A DNA stretch of 64,000 bases from Scleroderma bovista (Eukaryota; Basidiomycota; Agaricomycetes; Boletales; Sclerodermataceae). The position numbers and the translations under genes were made by a program. This document shows positions 21,915 through 33,942 of this stretch, piece by piece. The stretch spans positions 124,001 through 188,000 of the forward strand of contig JAYMGJ010000216.1 of assembly GCA_037178675.1 (NCBI GenBank). The letters run 5' to 3'. The notes below the pieces were generated by a model, which saw only the letters and a list, made by a program, of their open reading frames with translations, was not told the DNA's origin and ran no database searches. Numbering within the stretch: the first letter of the stretch is position 1; each line of letters begins with the position of its first letter.

Positions 21915-23523
21915 TCATTTAGACTCGGCTGTGCCATTGGGTCTGTCCGTTTCTGATGCAGGTAGCGGCGTGGCTGCGGAGACATCACCGTCTGCAGCAC
22001 GTTCCAATGCTGTCTGTTGGGCGTTCTTGCCCTTGCCCGGTGGGGGAGGATGGTAGGTCTTTTCCTGCCGGAAGACCAACTTAAGTATTCATTGCACTAA
22101 CCAGCTGATATGATCCTGCAGACCTTTTTCTTCTTCTTGGGTTCGGGTTTCGCATTTGGATCGGGGTAAGCGAGCTGTTCGATCTTCTGCCACTCCTCGT
22201 TGGCCAAGAACGCAGCCCGTATAGGCTCCAGCAAGCTATTAATGGCATCGCGAATAGACGCCTTCAAATCTCCGGGATGTATCTTCTTCGCAGCAAAGTC
22301 GTCTTCTAGCTCCTGGTAAGTTTTGTAATGACTTGGTCCTCCGCCCTTCTCGCGTGTGATTGTGAACACGGTTCCCTCCGGTGCGTCGTCAGCTGCGAAT
22401 GGCTTTTGTGAACCGGCGGTTTCGTTGCCTCCCTCGATACTTTCGCCCGTTTCGCCACGCAGTCGTTGGAGGCGGAGTTGGCTCATGGGTATCAGGACCG
22501 CATTGAGGAAGGCAAGGAGACCGTTCTCGGCGACGTTCCCTTCTTCACAGAAAGCTTTCTTGATCTTACGCTTCACGACTTCTGGTGGGTCAAGGAAGTC
22601 GATCTTCGAATCTGGATCCGAAGACGACATTTTCCCGCCCATCAATCCCGGTACCATGGGGTTCATGAGATGGGCGCGTTTAGCGTAGCCGAGCCGTGGC
22701 AGGTAGAGCTCTGAAAATGTGAATATTTTGCGCTGAATGGAGCACGAAGGGTGTTAATATAAGAGCATATGGTGGACAAGGGATAACAAACTTGGTCAAG
22801 GCCACCAAATTGAAAGTCGACCCCAAGGTATTGTTCGTCCAGTGCCTGCAGTCCGGGGTATAGAAGGCCACTCAGGAGTGGGCTCTCGACCTGTTTTACA
22901 ACTTCTGCACCGGCCTTCTTCGCGTCATGCTCCGTGACGAGCGTACATAGCTTATAGCAGTCGAGCGTGTAGTCCCTGTTGAGCTGGTAGTCTGATCCTT
23001 TGACAAAGGTGAGTTGTGAGGTGGGTATCCCCAGCGAGGTAAAGACGGCCCGAAGGACGAATTCGTAGTATTTTGTTCGATGAGCGACGAGATCGAGAGG
23101 TGCTTTCAAGTTATCGAGGAACGCATGCACGTCTTGCAGACCGATGTGAGTGAGCATGTATCGGGGATCACACCTGTAAATCGGGCTTACATACCTGCAA
23201 GCAATATCTTGACTTCAACGCCTGCTCTGAGGAAATCCGCGATCTTGGTCAATGGCACAAAGTATCCAATATGGGCTACGTAAAAAGATGTTGGTGAGAG
23301 ATGAGCGGGACCACTATGGCTCGACGTACGACGACCAGTCGGGGCGGTTCCTGTGCGAATATCACTGAGATTCAATGAAGGATCACACGGACGAGTGAAA
23401 ATACGTGCCCCAGTAGCATTTTGGTGTTCTTCCTTGGTCGAGTATCGACTTGATCAGTTCTGCGCCTAGGACCTCTTTCAGCCGCGAAGTTATCAACTCA
23501 TATTTTTGTTCTGCTGAGACCAT
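21915..23523 (-). CDS. TYS1: cytosolic tyrosyl-tRNA synthetase
   Basis: Class I aminoacyl-tRNA synthetase charging tRNA-Tyr. Six exons (minus): 23523-23409, 23350-23330 (21 nt), 23275-23195, 23132-22792, 22732-22124, 22064-21915; 438 residues. Seen: YWGTAPTGRPHIGYF (HIGH-type signature), [80 protein letters not shown] (the KMSSS loop), and a lysine-rich C-terminus. Intron 1 is GC-AG (23351-23408); the alternative 42-nt GT-AG intron at 23365-23406 would insert DIRTG into the conserved WGTAPTG. The acidic insertion with [10 protein letters not shown] around residue 310 is not in the yeast protein as I recall it. Confidence 0.94.
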
Positions 23524-23744
23524 GATGGAAGGGGTTCGCACTTGATTTGTATGGCAGAGCGTTTTATAGCTGTCGAGTCACTGTGACTCGAACTACTTAT
23601 TACTATAGTACATCCTAGCTATATGTAGTATGTATGGGAACAGGTACTACTCGTAGACGCCTAATACAGCATGCTGGGCCGTGAGCGCTTGTGGGTGTCA
23701 AGAGAAACCCTTTCCTTCGAGCCCGCCTTGTAGATCCAGTGACA

Positions 23745-26422
23745 ATGGCGGAAACACTCCACATATCCTGTGCGAATCTATCTCTCACTATCGAGTTTCA
23801 TGTCCTGAGTCCAACGAACATTAAACAGGTATCGACATCCGGAATGCCCAGAAGATCGATTCGGCACAGTTGATCATCCGTGATCAGCCATACAATATCC
23901 CTCCGGGTGGAGAAGGTGTTTTTCGTGAATCATTCAATTCTGCCCTGTAAGTCCTGTAGGGATCTGATCTAGCCTGCAGTTCTTCTCTAATATCTCGATC
24001 CATGGTAGCGAATTGACATCTGGGGAGCAGTGCTCTCTGATAATCACTCAGAGAGGGTTATTTGGACTGCGGAAAACTGAGGAAATATCCATTGATCCTC
24101 ACAAAGTACTCTCAAAGTCGCAAAACTTTAGTAGGCCCCAAAGGCATGCGCTTACTTCATATACTTACTGAGATTGTTGCAGAATACCACCTACCGCACA
24201 GAAGATTTATCATCGTTCTCGATATCGTTCCTTCTGTGGTCCGTAGATGCATATGCTACTGGTACGAAAAGCTAATCAAGGTTCATACCGTAGGGCATGG
24301 TCACCGGTGCTACCAGACGTGGTGAACCATCGAGACCCCTAACAATGCCAACTACCCAATCCAGATCCAACGAACCATTGACACCCGTCTCTGACGGACA
24401 ACTAATACCCACTACTGAAGAGCTGCTGAGACAATGTCCCCAGTGAGCACCAGGAATCAAGGCATTTTGTACGCTAATTTCTAATTTCTGTGCGTCAGAT
24501 TTCGCATCTTGGTAATGGGAAAGGTGACGTATGTCTACCCTGTGTACGATGTCGATCTTAACTTCTGAACATTTGTAGTCGGGAGTCGGGAAGACTACTT
24601 TAATCAATCGGACCTTTGGCATCAAAGCAGCCGTTAAGTGACCCTATTATGGCCTGACCCTAGCTCTGACAGATTACTTTTAGACCCCTGAACATGAAAG
24701 ACGAGGCGTGACAGACATAAATAAGGAGCTAATCTCGGAAATGAATACCCGATTTATCTTACATGACAGCAATGGTTTTGAGCCTGGGGAGAGCGACAAT
24801 CTCGCTGCTGTGAAACAATTCATCGAGCGGCGCAAAAATCACACGGATATTAAGGAGCAACTACATGCCGTCTGGTACGTAAATTGTTGTAAGAAATAAG
24901 AAATAAGAACTCTGCTCAAGGACAGTTAATCTATGTAGGTTGTGTTTCCAGATACCTCTCGTGAGTCACGGTCAACGGATGATGGAGACTGGAATGGAAC
25001 AATTCTTGCGCGAGAAGAGGAAGGTTCTTGGGAATGGTGAGTGACGCATAGGCTCAGATTGCCTATCCGGATACTGACTTCCATCAGTCCCGACAGTATT
25101 TGTATTTACAAAATACGACGCCCTCACCGAGATAATAGAAAGTAATTGGGTAGATCAGCGAAGAGACTACACCACCAAAGACATTGAGGCTGAGGCAAAG
25201 AAGTATCTGTTGTCTCACTGCGTCGCACCGATCCAGAACCTCACTTCAGAGCGTGATTTTCCGTATATGGCAGTTTCCAGTGAGTCCACAGCCCTGTAGT
25301 AAGGTTCTCCATGTAACTCCTGTTGCTTGCAGCAAAAATTCGCTACAAGACCAGACTAACTGATTTGGTTGAGATGACCCACGGCAAAGTCTCCGAGCAC
25401 TCCGAGACTCACCAGGGCACTGGGCCCTCACCTGTGCCTACAGTGACTGCAATGGCTCAGAGAGTGTCACCTCAAATGAAGATCGACGAGTTAATCCGGT
25501 ATGCCTTTCAATTTGACTTCATATCAATTTCTAATCATTGCCTCCAGCGTGGGTCAACGAAGTTCGTCTACCTTCGTGGCTCGGAATATGGTTCCTGACA
25601 TTTTTTTCCAAGGATATTGGCGAGCTGTCATAGCTGGTGCAGATTTCCCTGGCCTTAAGATCCAAGACTGTCTAGGCGTCATTCATACCGACATTGTCAA
25701 TATTTGGAACTTCCGGAATACATCCGAAGTATGATTTACCTGCTCTCACCTCCTGATTAAGGTCTGTTCATTCTTTCTCTGGTTGTCAGCAATTAGACAG
25801 AGATTTTCGGGAGAGCATGCTTGGCCTGGTTGGCTCCCTTGATGAAACCTCTGGTCCCCACACACATCCCCCCCAGCGTAGTGCTACGACGGATACGATG
25901 CAGAACGAGTAAGTCACCATTGTAACACTTGAATCGCTGAACTACCTGAGTTGAATTGTTGCATGGTATAGAGCCGGCTTGTCGCTGGTGGCCCTTTTGC
26001 CAATTATTGCTGGTGTGGCCGTCGTCAAGTGGGCATACAATACGTATCGTAGAGTGTACGTGCATTTATGATTTGCTGGCCCCTTTTGATGGAGCTTTCG
26101 TTTCAGGCCAGAAGTTCAACGGAAATTCATGGCGTACATCATCGACCTAACCCATGTTCTGGACATTCTTTTCACACTGACAGCTGGCAAGGGCGAGCAG
26201 GCGCTTACCCCTCGAATCATGCAGTGCGCGATTGAACTTTATCGCGAGTCATCGAGGAGCACATATGTCCATGAGAAGATCAAGAAGTTCCCTGTCTCTG
26301 TCTTTTCAAATGGCAGTGTCATCTCGGAGGTTGAGTGTCTTGTTAGGGAAAGATACATTCAAGATACCGTGTTGCGACAGCAGGTCGAGCGGATGTTGCC
26401 CAGGGATAGTGGAGGAAGATAG
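23745..26422 (+). CDS. large G-domain GTPase with putative N-terminal beta domain and C-terminal TM anchor
   Basis: Fifteen exons: 23745-23769, 23829-23946, 24009-24130, 24183-24238, 24294-24442, 24499-24523, 24579-24632, 24684-24874, 24939-25036, 25088-25279, 25333-25498, 25548-25728, 25790-25908, 25972-26055, 26107-26422; about 631 residues with phase kept throughout. The G domain is clear: G1 FRILVMGKSGVGKTTLINR, G3 LHDSNGFEPGE, G4 VFVFTKYD and a G5-like AVS. It resembles the Agaricomycete G-domain proteins with a GFEPG switch and LHAVWLC. The C-terminal third has one hydrophobic segment (LSLVALLPIIAGVAVVKWAY) after a polar linker. The first four exons read as a beta-rich, C2-like domain (SAQLIIRDQPYNIPPGG, RRFIIVLDIVPSV); this extension is less certain, and the GTPase could start at 24345 (MPTTQSRSNEP). 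Function unknown. Confidence 0.75.
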
Positions 26423-26953
26423 GTGCCCCCCTCCACATATTACCAAGTTTGCCCACTAGCATCAACACCCATCTTGGTGGTTGCATTTACCAATTGTTAT
26501 TATCCCGTCGGCAAGTTGATCGGCGGCCATGTCGCTTGGATTCATGTAGCATCTGTCATCTGCAACACGTGTAACATTGCATAATTCATAGTCACATATC
26601 CATGGTACATTGTTCATAGCCTGACTACTCTCAGCTTGCTCAGTTAGCGACCTGTAATGAGTACGTTTTCACTTTCTCGCACGATAAAACAGGAGGTCAT
26701 CCATATACGATTGTTGTGTTGGAATAGAGACTACCGAGCGACCAGAAGGTCATGATGGTCCGTCATTCCCTACAGCAATATCACATCACTTCCAAGGACG
26801 GTAGATAATCGCTACTGGTTACCAAATTGTGGAGTACTGACATGCACAACGCAATCACTGTTGCCATATTATAGTATGATCCCCTCGAGAACATCTCCTG
26901 CCCCTCAGTTGCTTTGCGAGGAGCACTGCTGTTGCCAGTAATCTACGATCCAG
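26423..26953. other. intergenic region between convergent genes
   Basis: About 530 bp between the G-domain gene and laccase A, which converge. Only 3' flanking sequence is expected; no gene seen. Confidence 0.55.
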
Positions 26954-29051
26954 TCAATCACACATCTTACGGGTATCATATGGGAAGACTGGAAGCAAAC
27001 CTGGTGGAGTCTCCTCGGCAACAATTTGGGGGATCGATTCCGCCATGACAACAGCAAAACCACTAATGAAACATTAACCAGGGCTGAGGTCTTCGTTCCC
27101 TTGTCTCACTTACGCGCGAAGGTGCCAATCAACGTGACTGTGATCCATGTTCATGATTAGAAGGGAAAGCGCACCAGTGGAAAAACCAAGGGCCAGGATT
27201 GTCTGTAATGAACCGGATCGTCACATTGTCATTGTTCGCTTGAGTGCCAATAGATACTGTGTCCCTCCTCACGGGGTTTACGAAGTTGTAGGAGCTGCTA
27301 CCCGATACACGAATAACATCGAACATATGCTGGGCTCATGTGTCAGATATGAAGCGGATGCCGTTGCATGTAGGAATAACTTACGCCGTGAAGATGGAGG
27401 GGATGCTCACAACGTCGGCTTCCTGTTAGTCTATGGTGCAGCCATCCCATATTGGAATCCGCTCACCGACTTTCCCGGTGCACCACCTGGCGACAGGTCA
27501 GTTGCTAAAATACTAATTTCGATAGTCTTATTAGGTGGCAACTCGTAGATGCTACCACTAGGAAGCAATTGCGACGGATGTTGCTTCCCACTCAAAATTT
27601 GCAAGAGGATTGGTAGTGGTGGTGCGACGAAGCTAATGTTATTGAGAGCCCACTGTCCCAATGTAGTACTGAGGCTGGGGACAAGATTTATGTTAACATC
27701 TGCCTTTCCCGGCTCTGGTATTCCAGGTGCGCCAGCGCCAAAAAGGGGTTGAAGGGAACCTTCGTCAAAAGGTAGGACGTATGGCCCAGGCTCCGTAGTA
27801 GGGTCTTTGTCAAGTGCACCACGATATCTCAAGATTGCCGAATTCTGTCCTCTGTCGAATGTTTGATTTTGGAAGCTGGAAAGGGCACGAATCCAATAGT
27901 TATCCACAGGTTGATCAGCGTTGACCACTACAGAGTAACGCTGGCCTGCAAAAACAGCAAGTGAATCAACATCCACGGGCTTGACTTCAGTTCCGTCGAC
28001 TTCAATGATTGTCATTTTGTGCCCGTCTATCGTGAAGTTGAACCATGGGTCGCAGGACGCCCCAATGACCCTGAACCGGTACCGTTTTCCATATTCGACG
28101 TTAACCACAGCAAGTGGCGACATCGGCCCACCTGGGTAACGACCGAGACCATTTATCAGCGTCGAATTCGGATTAGATCTCTGTGGAGATGGTATATGGT
28201 ACCTATGAGGGATGATCTAAACAATCCACACGGAATAGGGTAAAATCGAAACAAACCAGTCTGAGAGGACAATGACCGTTGATTCTAGGTTAGAGTAAAA
28301 TGTTACCCTAATTCAGAAAATGAAACAAAGTGATCGCACCATCGTCGACATCATACATATGGCCAAGGGGGTCAAGGGGGTCATACACCACTAGTGGCCC
28401 TCTGAGTCCATCACAGTACTGCGTCGATAGGTGTGAGTGATACCAGAACGTCCCGGCTTGGTCTGGGACACTGAATTTGTACAAAAAGCTTGCGTTGGGA
28501 GGGATAGGACACTGAGTTACGAAGGCGACTCCATCGGCCCAGTTAGACTGGTGCTGCTGGATACCATGCCAATGCTGTAGACGCGTCAATTTACCAACAG
28601 TACTCCTGGATGTGAGCGCGCCAAACTGACAATGCTTGTTGTAGTATTCATCGAGGTATCGTAGAGTTGGTTAATAACATTGATACGAAGCTCATCTCCC
28701 TGGAATGACGCGTTCACGTTCCATGTCGAAGATCTATGAAGAAAAGCCGTACTTTATTTGCTTGGATCAAAGGACCGGGAAAAGTTCCTCCCGCGAGGAC
28801 ACCACTTCGGTGTACAGAAGTCCAGAGTCAGTGCGTCGTTTCAGTGTAACGGATGCGACCTACGAACGAGGAAAGCCATCGGGTGAAACGACCTTGTTCA
28901 CGATCTCGAGATCTGCAACGGGTCCTAGGACGTTCCTTTTTGCTGTTTCGCAACGGTTCTGTGGTCCAATAACAGCTGCAATTGCTTGGAACGAGTTTGC
29001 AAGGGTAATGGCAACAAAAGGACCTGCAAATATGCGCATCAACCTGGTCAT
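26954..29051 (-). CDS. laccase (multicopper oxidase), copy A
   Basis: Secreted phenol oxidase with four coppers, typical of lignin-associated basidiomycetes. Ten exons (minus): 29051-28864, 28804-28753, 28699-28631, 28574-28340, 28284-28257, 28202-27467, 27405-27385, 27329-27175, 27137-27114, 27062-26954; 538 residues. An N-terminal signal peptide ([20 protein letters not shown]) is present. Copper ligand signatures: L1 [16 protein letters not shown]2 [20 protein letters not shown]3 HPLHLHGH, L4 [15 protein letters not shown]. The residue 10 after the L4 Cys is Phe, the high-potential class in laccase convention. Intron 8 (27138-27174) is only 37 nt. The C-terminal tail ends in TRKMCD, while downstream DNA in another frame resembles the tail of copy B, so a small indel probably shortened it. 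Confidence 0.93.
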
Positions 29052-29696
29052 GGGAGTGACACAAAGAATGCCTGCTTCGTTCACGTCATGGCTTAGCTCG
29101 GTTGGTAAGCGGGGGCGATTAGTAGCTATTCGGTTTATGTATTATGTACCAAGCGCGTCCTGGTATCCATCCCCAGAGTGTGAAGAAATACATAGCGTAT
29201 AAAGCACTGGCTGATGGATCTGAGTCACATCAGAAATAGCCCCTGTGGACGTCAACACTTAGATTTGATTTCTCAGCTTGCATTGAAACATGCGGAACAA
29301 TAGTAAGCGCTCACCACAAATTGCTACATCGGCCAGAGATGGCAGCGAGAGGTCTTGACTGGACTTGAAGGCTCGACGGTCATCCAGCCTCGTTGTCCAT
29401 TTAGGATTCCTTGCGAACCTATATAAACTATAGCGCATTGCAGAAAGATGTACTTCCTATCCTTGCGGTTACTTGTTATATATTTCACAATTTCCTTCCT
29501 TCTTGGGTTGCAATCTTCCCTAAGCAGAACCAGACTTAGCTATAGCTATAGGGAGTCGTCATTGCTGTTCCAGTAGAGCAGTGATAGCATCTATGTGCCA
29601 CATGACATGGATTACACGGTAAGCCGAGCCAATATACACAGTGCAGTCATGCGTGAATTTGCCCTATGTTCCTCTGATATCGACATCTTCTGCTTT
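29052..29696 (-). promoter_or_regulatory. laccase A upstream / laccase B downstream region
   Basis: About 645 bp between the head-to-tail laccases, including the presumed laccase A promoter. A TATATAAAC-like sequence occurs near 29418. No gene seen. Confidence 0.4.
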
Positions 29697-31869
29697 TCAA
29701 CTACTTTGCGAGGAGCACTGCTGCCACCAATAATCTACAACTTGGTCAATTACACATCTTGTCCACGCGGGAAGATTTAGAAATGAACCTGGTGCCACTT
29801 GCGTTTCCTCGGCAACAATTTGGGGGATTGATTCCGCCATGACAACAGCAAAACCCCTGGTGAAATGTTGATCAGCGCTGAGCGACCTCATCTTTTCTCT
29901 CACTCACATATGAAGATGCCAATCAATGTGACTAGTGGCCCCATGCATGATCAAATGGAGCTCGATGGCCAAAAGGAAAAGCCCACCAATGGAAAAACCA
30001 AGGGCCAGGATTGTCTGTGACGAACCGGATAGTCACATTGTCGTTTTGCGCTTGAGTGCCAATCGATACTGTGTCCCTTCTCACTGGGTTTACAAAATTG
30101 TAAGAGCTGCTACCCGATACACGAACAACGTCGAATGCGTGCTGGGCCCATTGTTAAATGCGAAGCAGATGCCACTACATATGGAAATAACTCACACCAT
30201 GCAGATGAAGGGGGTGCTCATAACACGAGCTGTGTCAGCCCATAGTGCGAATATCCCATGCTGGAAATGACTTACAGGCACTCCCAATGCACCGCCTGGG
30301 GACAGATCTGTCGCCGGAATACTAACTTCGATGGTCTTATTAGACGGCAACTCGTAGATGCTACCACTGGGAAGCAATTGCGACGGATGTTGTTTCCCAC
30401 TCAGAATTTGCAAGAGGATTGGTAATGGTGGCTCAATGAACCTAATATTATTGAGAGTGTAATCTCTCAGCGTAATGTTGAAGCCGGGAACAAGGTTTAT
30501 GTTAACATCTGCCTTGCCCGGCTCTGGTGTTCCAGGTGCGCCAGCGCCAAAAAGGGGCTGAAGGGAGCCTTCGGAAAAAGGTAGGACGTACGGCCCGGGC
30601 TCTGTAATAGGGTCTTCATCGGGTGCACCCCGATATCTCAGAATTGCTGAATTCTGACCTCCGTCGAATTTTTTATTACGGAGGTCGGCAAGGGCGCGGA
30701 TCCAATAGTTATTCACAGGTCGATCAGCAGTGACCACCACAGAGTAACGTTGGCCTGCAAAAACAGCGAGTGAATCGACATGTACAGGGATTATTTCAGT
30801 ACCATCGACTTCGATAATTGTCATTTTGTGCCCATCTATCGTGAAGTTGAACCATGAATCGCAGGACGCTCCGATGACTCTAAATCGGTATCGTTTCCCT
30901 TGTTCGACGTTAACAATAGCAAGTGGCGACATCGGCCCTCCTGAATAACGACCGAGGCCATTGATCAACGTCGAATCCGCAGTAAAGGGGGGAGTATAAA
31001 TCCCTGGGGACTGTAGATGGTACCTATGAAGGCTGATCTGAGCAATAGCCACACAGGATAGGATGAAGTCGAACAAACCAGTCTGAAAGGACAATAACAG
31101 TTGATTCTAGATTAAAATGTTAACCCAAATCAGAAATGAGACGAAGTGATCGCACCATCGTCGACATCATACATATGGATAAGGGGGTCATGGGGGTCAT
31201 ACACCACCAGCGGCCCTCTGAGTCCATCACAGTACTGTGTCGATAGGTGTGAGTGATACCAGAACGTCCCGGCTTGGTCTGGGACACTGAATTTGTACAA
31301 AAAGCTTGCGTTGGGAGGGATAGGGCATTGAGTTACGAAGGCGACTCCATCGGCCCAGTTAGACTGATGCTGCTGGATACCATGCCAATGCTGTAGACGC
31401 GTCAATTTCCAAACGGCACGGCTGGATGTGAGCGCGCCAAACTGACAATGCTTGTTGAAGTATTCATCGAGGTATCATGAAGTAGGTTGGTGACGTTGAT
31501 GCGAAATTCGTCTCCCTAAAATTGCAAGTTCACTTTCCCGGTCGACAGAAAAACATAGAGGCTATACCTTATTTGCTTGGATCAATGGGCCAGGAAACGT
31601 TCCCCCTGCAAGTACACCGCTTTAATATGTAAAAGATCAGAGTCGGGTGTAACATTGCCAGTGGTGACAGGTGGGACTCACGAACGAGGAAAGCCATCGG
31701 GTGACACGACCTTGTTCACGATCTCAAGACTGGCCACGGGTCCCAGGACGTTTGCCGCCTTTGCCGGCACCCGACGGGTTTGTGGTCCAACAACAGTAGC
31801 AACTACTGCGAACGAGTGCGTGGATGCAATAGCGATAAAAAGACCTGCAAGTGTGCGCATCCTGGTCAT
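29697..31869 (-). CDS. laccase (multicopper oxidase), copy B
   Basis: Tandem paralog of copy A with identical exon architecture: 31869-31682, 31619-31568, 31515-31447, 31390-31156, 31106-31079, 31023-30276, 30216-30196, 30141-29987, 29931-29908, 29856-29697; 559 residues. Eight of ten exons have exactly the same length as in copy A; the large central exon is 12 nt longer and the last exon is longer. Signal peptide [20 protein letters not shown]. All four copper motifs are present: [35 protein letters not shown] and [15 protein letters not shown] (Phe again at +10). The C-terminal tail reads [20 protein letters not shown]. All introns are 49-62 nt. No frame breaks seen, so probably functional. 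Confidence 0.94.
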
Positions 31870-32912
31870 GGCAATTGTTTGTTCAGGTCACTTTTTAGCT
31901 CAACTGTTAAGCAATCGAAGGAGCTGGGCTACTCTGTCTTATTTGATTTACCAAGCGCGCGCATGCGTGTGACTTGGTATCCACCATCAGGATGGAGAAT
32001 CTGAAGAACCAAGCAGAGAGGTTCCCGTAGCATTCGCCATGCCCAGAACAGTATCGAAGACGATGAAATATTTTGGCCCGTACGGGAGGGACTCATAACA
32101 GTCGATGTTCTCCTACGACTTCTGAAAATATCTGGGACTAGACGCAGTCAGCATTGAAACAAGATGGAGAGTCCCAGAGTCTCTGAGTGATCAAGTGCTA
32201 CGCACACGTGGTAACAGCATTGCAGGTCAGAACGCAACGTTGGCCCATTGTATAAGAAATCCAATTTTCATTCTTAGCAATAGGCTTGACGTACCAGAAA
32301 GCAGCGCCGTCGTAGACGGCATGCACCTTGTTTACGGAACGCATGAGCCTTCGCGGCTTGATAATAATATGCTGGATCAGACGAAGACTACCGTAGGCAG
32401 TGGTTGACTGTACTAACTCAGTGACTGTAAATTATATAATTCTGGCTTACAGAGTCGCGATGTTGAAGAACGTCCATGAACCAAGCTCAAGCTCGGTGGC
32501 CTGCGCAACCATACAGCTAGCCAGAACCTTCTCGCACATATGTGACGCAGAGGGATCAGTGGCCCTCAGCCCAAAGTGATGACCTTGATGATAGCAGGTT
32601 AAGTACAAGCGGGTTCAAATGACCTCTTCGGGCGCTAACTTGATTGCGGCGCGTCACGTTGCCCTTGCCCTTGGCCCAAAAATGATGGATATGACGCCCG
32701 CGGTTAGGTCAGACTGGAATAATACTGTTCTGTCCTCGTGCTGTGCCCTTCAAAACCCGAGGCTGGCAGGGTTGCATCGTTCTGCCCTCCTCTCTCATCC
32801 TGTCACTCGCTAGGGATTGTCCGTTTGTGTCACGACTGCTGGCAGCCTAATCGAGGGACAGCGAGGGACACAGCAACGGGTACAATTATCTGAAGCTTGA
32901 ATTTAACCAGCC
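31870..32912. other. intergenic region (laccase B promoter and upstream of the small G protein)
   Basis: About 1 kb between divergent genes. ORFs at 32195-32407 and 32619-32813 have no recognisable features. Presumably shared 5' regulatory sequence. Confidence 0.5.
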
Positions 32913-33942
32913 ATGCAGACCACACCCAGCCCCTTCCGACAGCGCTATCCTATGTGCGTGCGAATGATCTGGGAGATTTGTGTCCCAGAATTTCCTAATA
33001 ATATCTGTTCACTACTAGATGTCGCATCTTGGTCATTGGCAAGGTGACACATCCATGCCTCGCTATCTTTCTCGAACTTGATGTCATCTTTCCTGAAGAC
33101 TGGCGTCGGAAAATCTTCCTTGATCAACCGCGCGTTCGGCATCGAAGAAGCTGTTAGGTGTCCATCCTGAACCTCATTTCCCAATGCTGATGAAACCATT
33201 TCACTTAGCGCATTTTTCATAACAGGCGAGGGGAGGCCGATATCAATAGATCACTCTCTTCACAGCGGAGCCCACAATACATCTTGCACGATAGTCCAGG
33301 GTTTGAACCTGGCGAAAACGCGAACATCGCTTGTGTGAAGGAGTTCATCCAAGCACGTAAGACTTGTGAATTCTTAGAGCAGCTGCATGCAGTCTGGTGC
33401 GCTGATCCTGGAAGGGAATCAAAATCCTTCTGATTGGCAACCTGTGTTATAGGTTGTGTTTCCAGATACCTCTGGAAATGTATGGCCAACGGGTAATGGA
33501 GGGGGCAATGCAGGAAGTTGTGGAGAAGAGGAACCAGCTCCTCAGTCATCGTGAGTGAAATTTACCTTCAGGTTGTCTCCACAATTGTTGATGCCTTCCA
33601 GTTCCCTCGATCTTTGTATTCACAAAATACGATATGCTTACCGAGTTGATAGAGACTAAATGGGTGGATGACAGGAAAGAATACACCCAGGAAGACGTTG
33701 AAAAAGCGGCAGCGAAATACATACAAGACCATTGCATCAACCCTATCCAGCGGATTACTCAGGAGAGGCACATTCCCTTCATAACAGTTTCCAGTGGGTG
33801 GACAACATTATGTTAGAAGACTTGCCTCAACTAATTCTTTTCACTTGTAGCCAAGGTTCGCTACAAACACAAGCTGGGAGAATTGATTGAGCTGACAGAG
33901 CGAAATGTCTCGGAGTATTTCATGAGACCAGGGAGACATTGA
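32913..33942 (+). CDS. small G-domain GTPase, paralog of the large gene at 23745-26422
   Basis: Seven exons: 32913-32953, 33019-33043, 33099-33152, 33209-33396, 33453-33550, 33602-33793, 33851-33942; 229 residues. Motifs: G1 CRILVIGKTGVGKSSLINR, G3 LHDSPGFEPGE, G4 IFVFTKYD, and ITVS before the last exon. Five intron positions and phases match the larger gene, including the 25-nt exon that splits the P-loop and the GTTAGG/GTTAAG donor after FGI. It lacks the N-terminal beta domain and the whole C-terminal half with the membrane segment, ending soon after the G domain (YFMRPGRH). All junctions keep phase and no motif residue is lost, so it may be a functional minimal GTPase. Confidence 0.82.

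Noticed and set aside
23770..23828. Possible frameshift in the first exon of the large GTPase (an ORF reading ANLSLTIEFHVLSPTNIKQ continues into the wrong frame)
   Set aside because: A 59-nt GT-AG intron at 23770-23828 restores the frame without any defect, so no pseudogene call was made; cDNA should decide.
32600..32625. tRNA B-box-like sequence (GGTTCAAAT)
   Set aside because: No matching A box, acceptor stem or anticodon arm could be folded around it.
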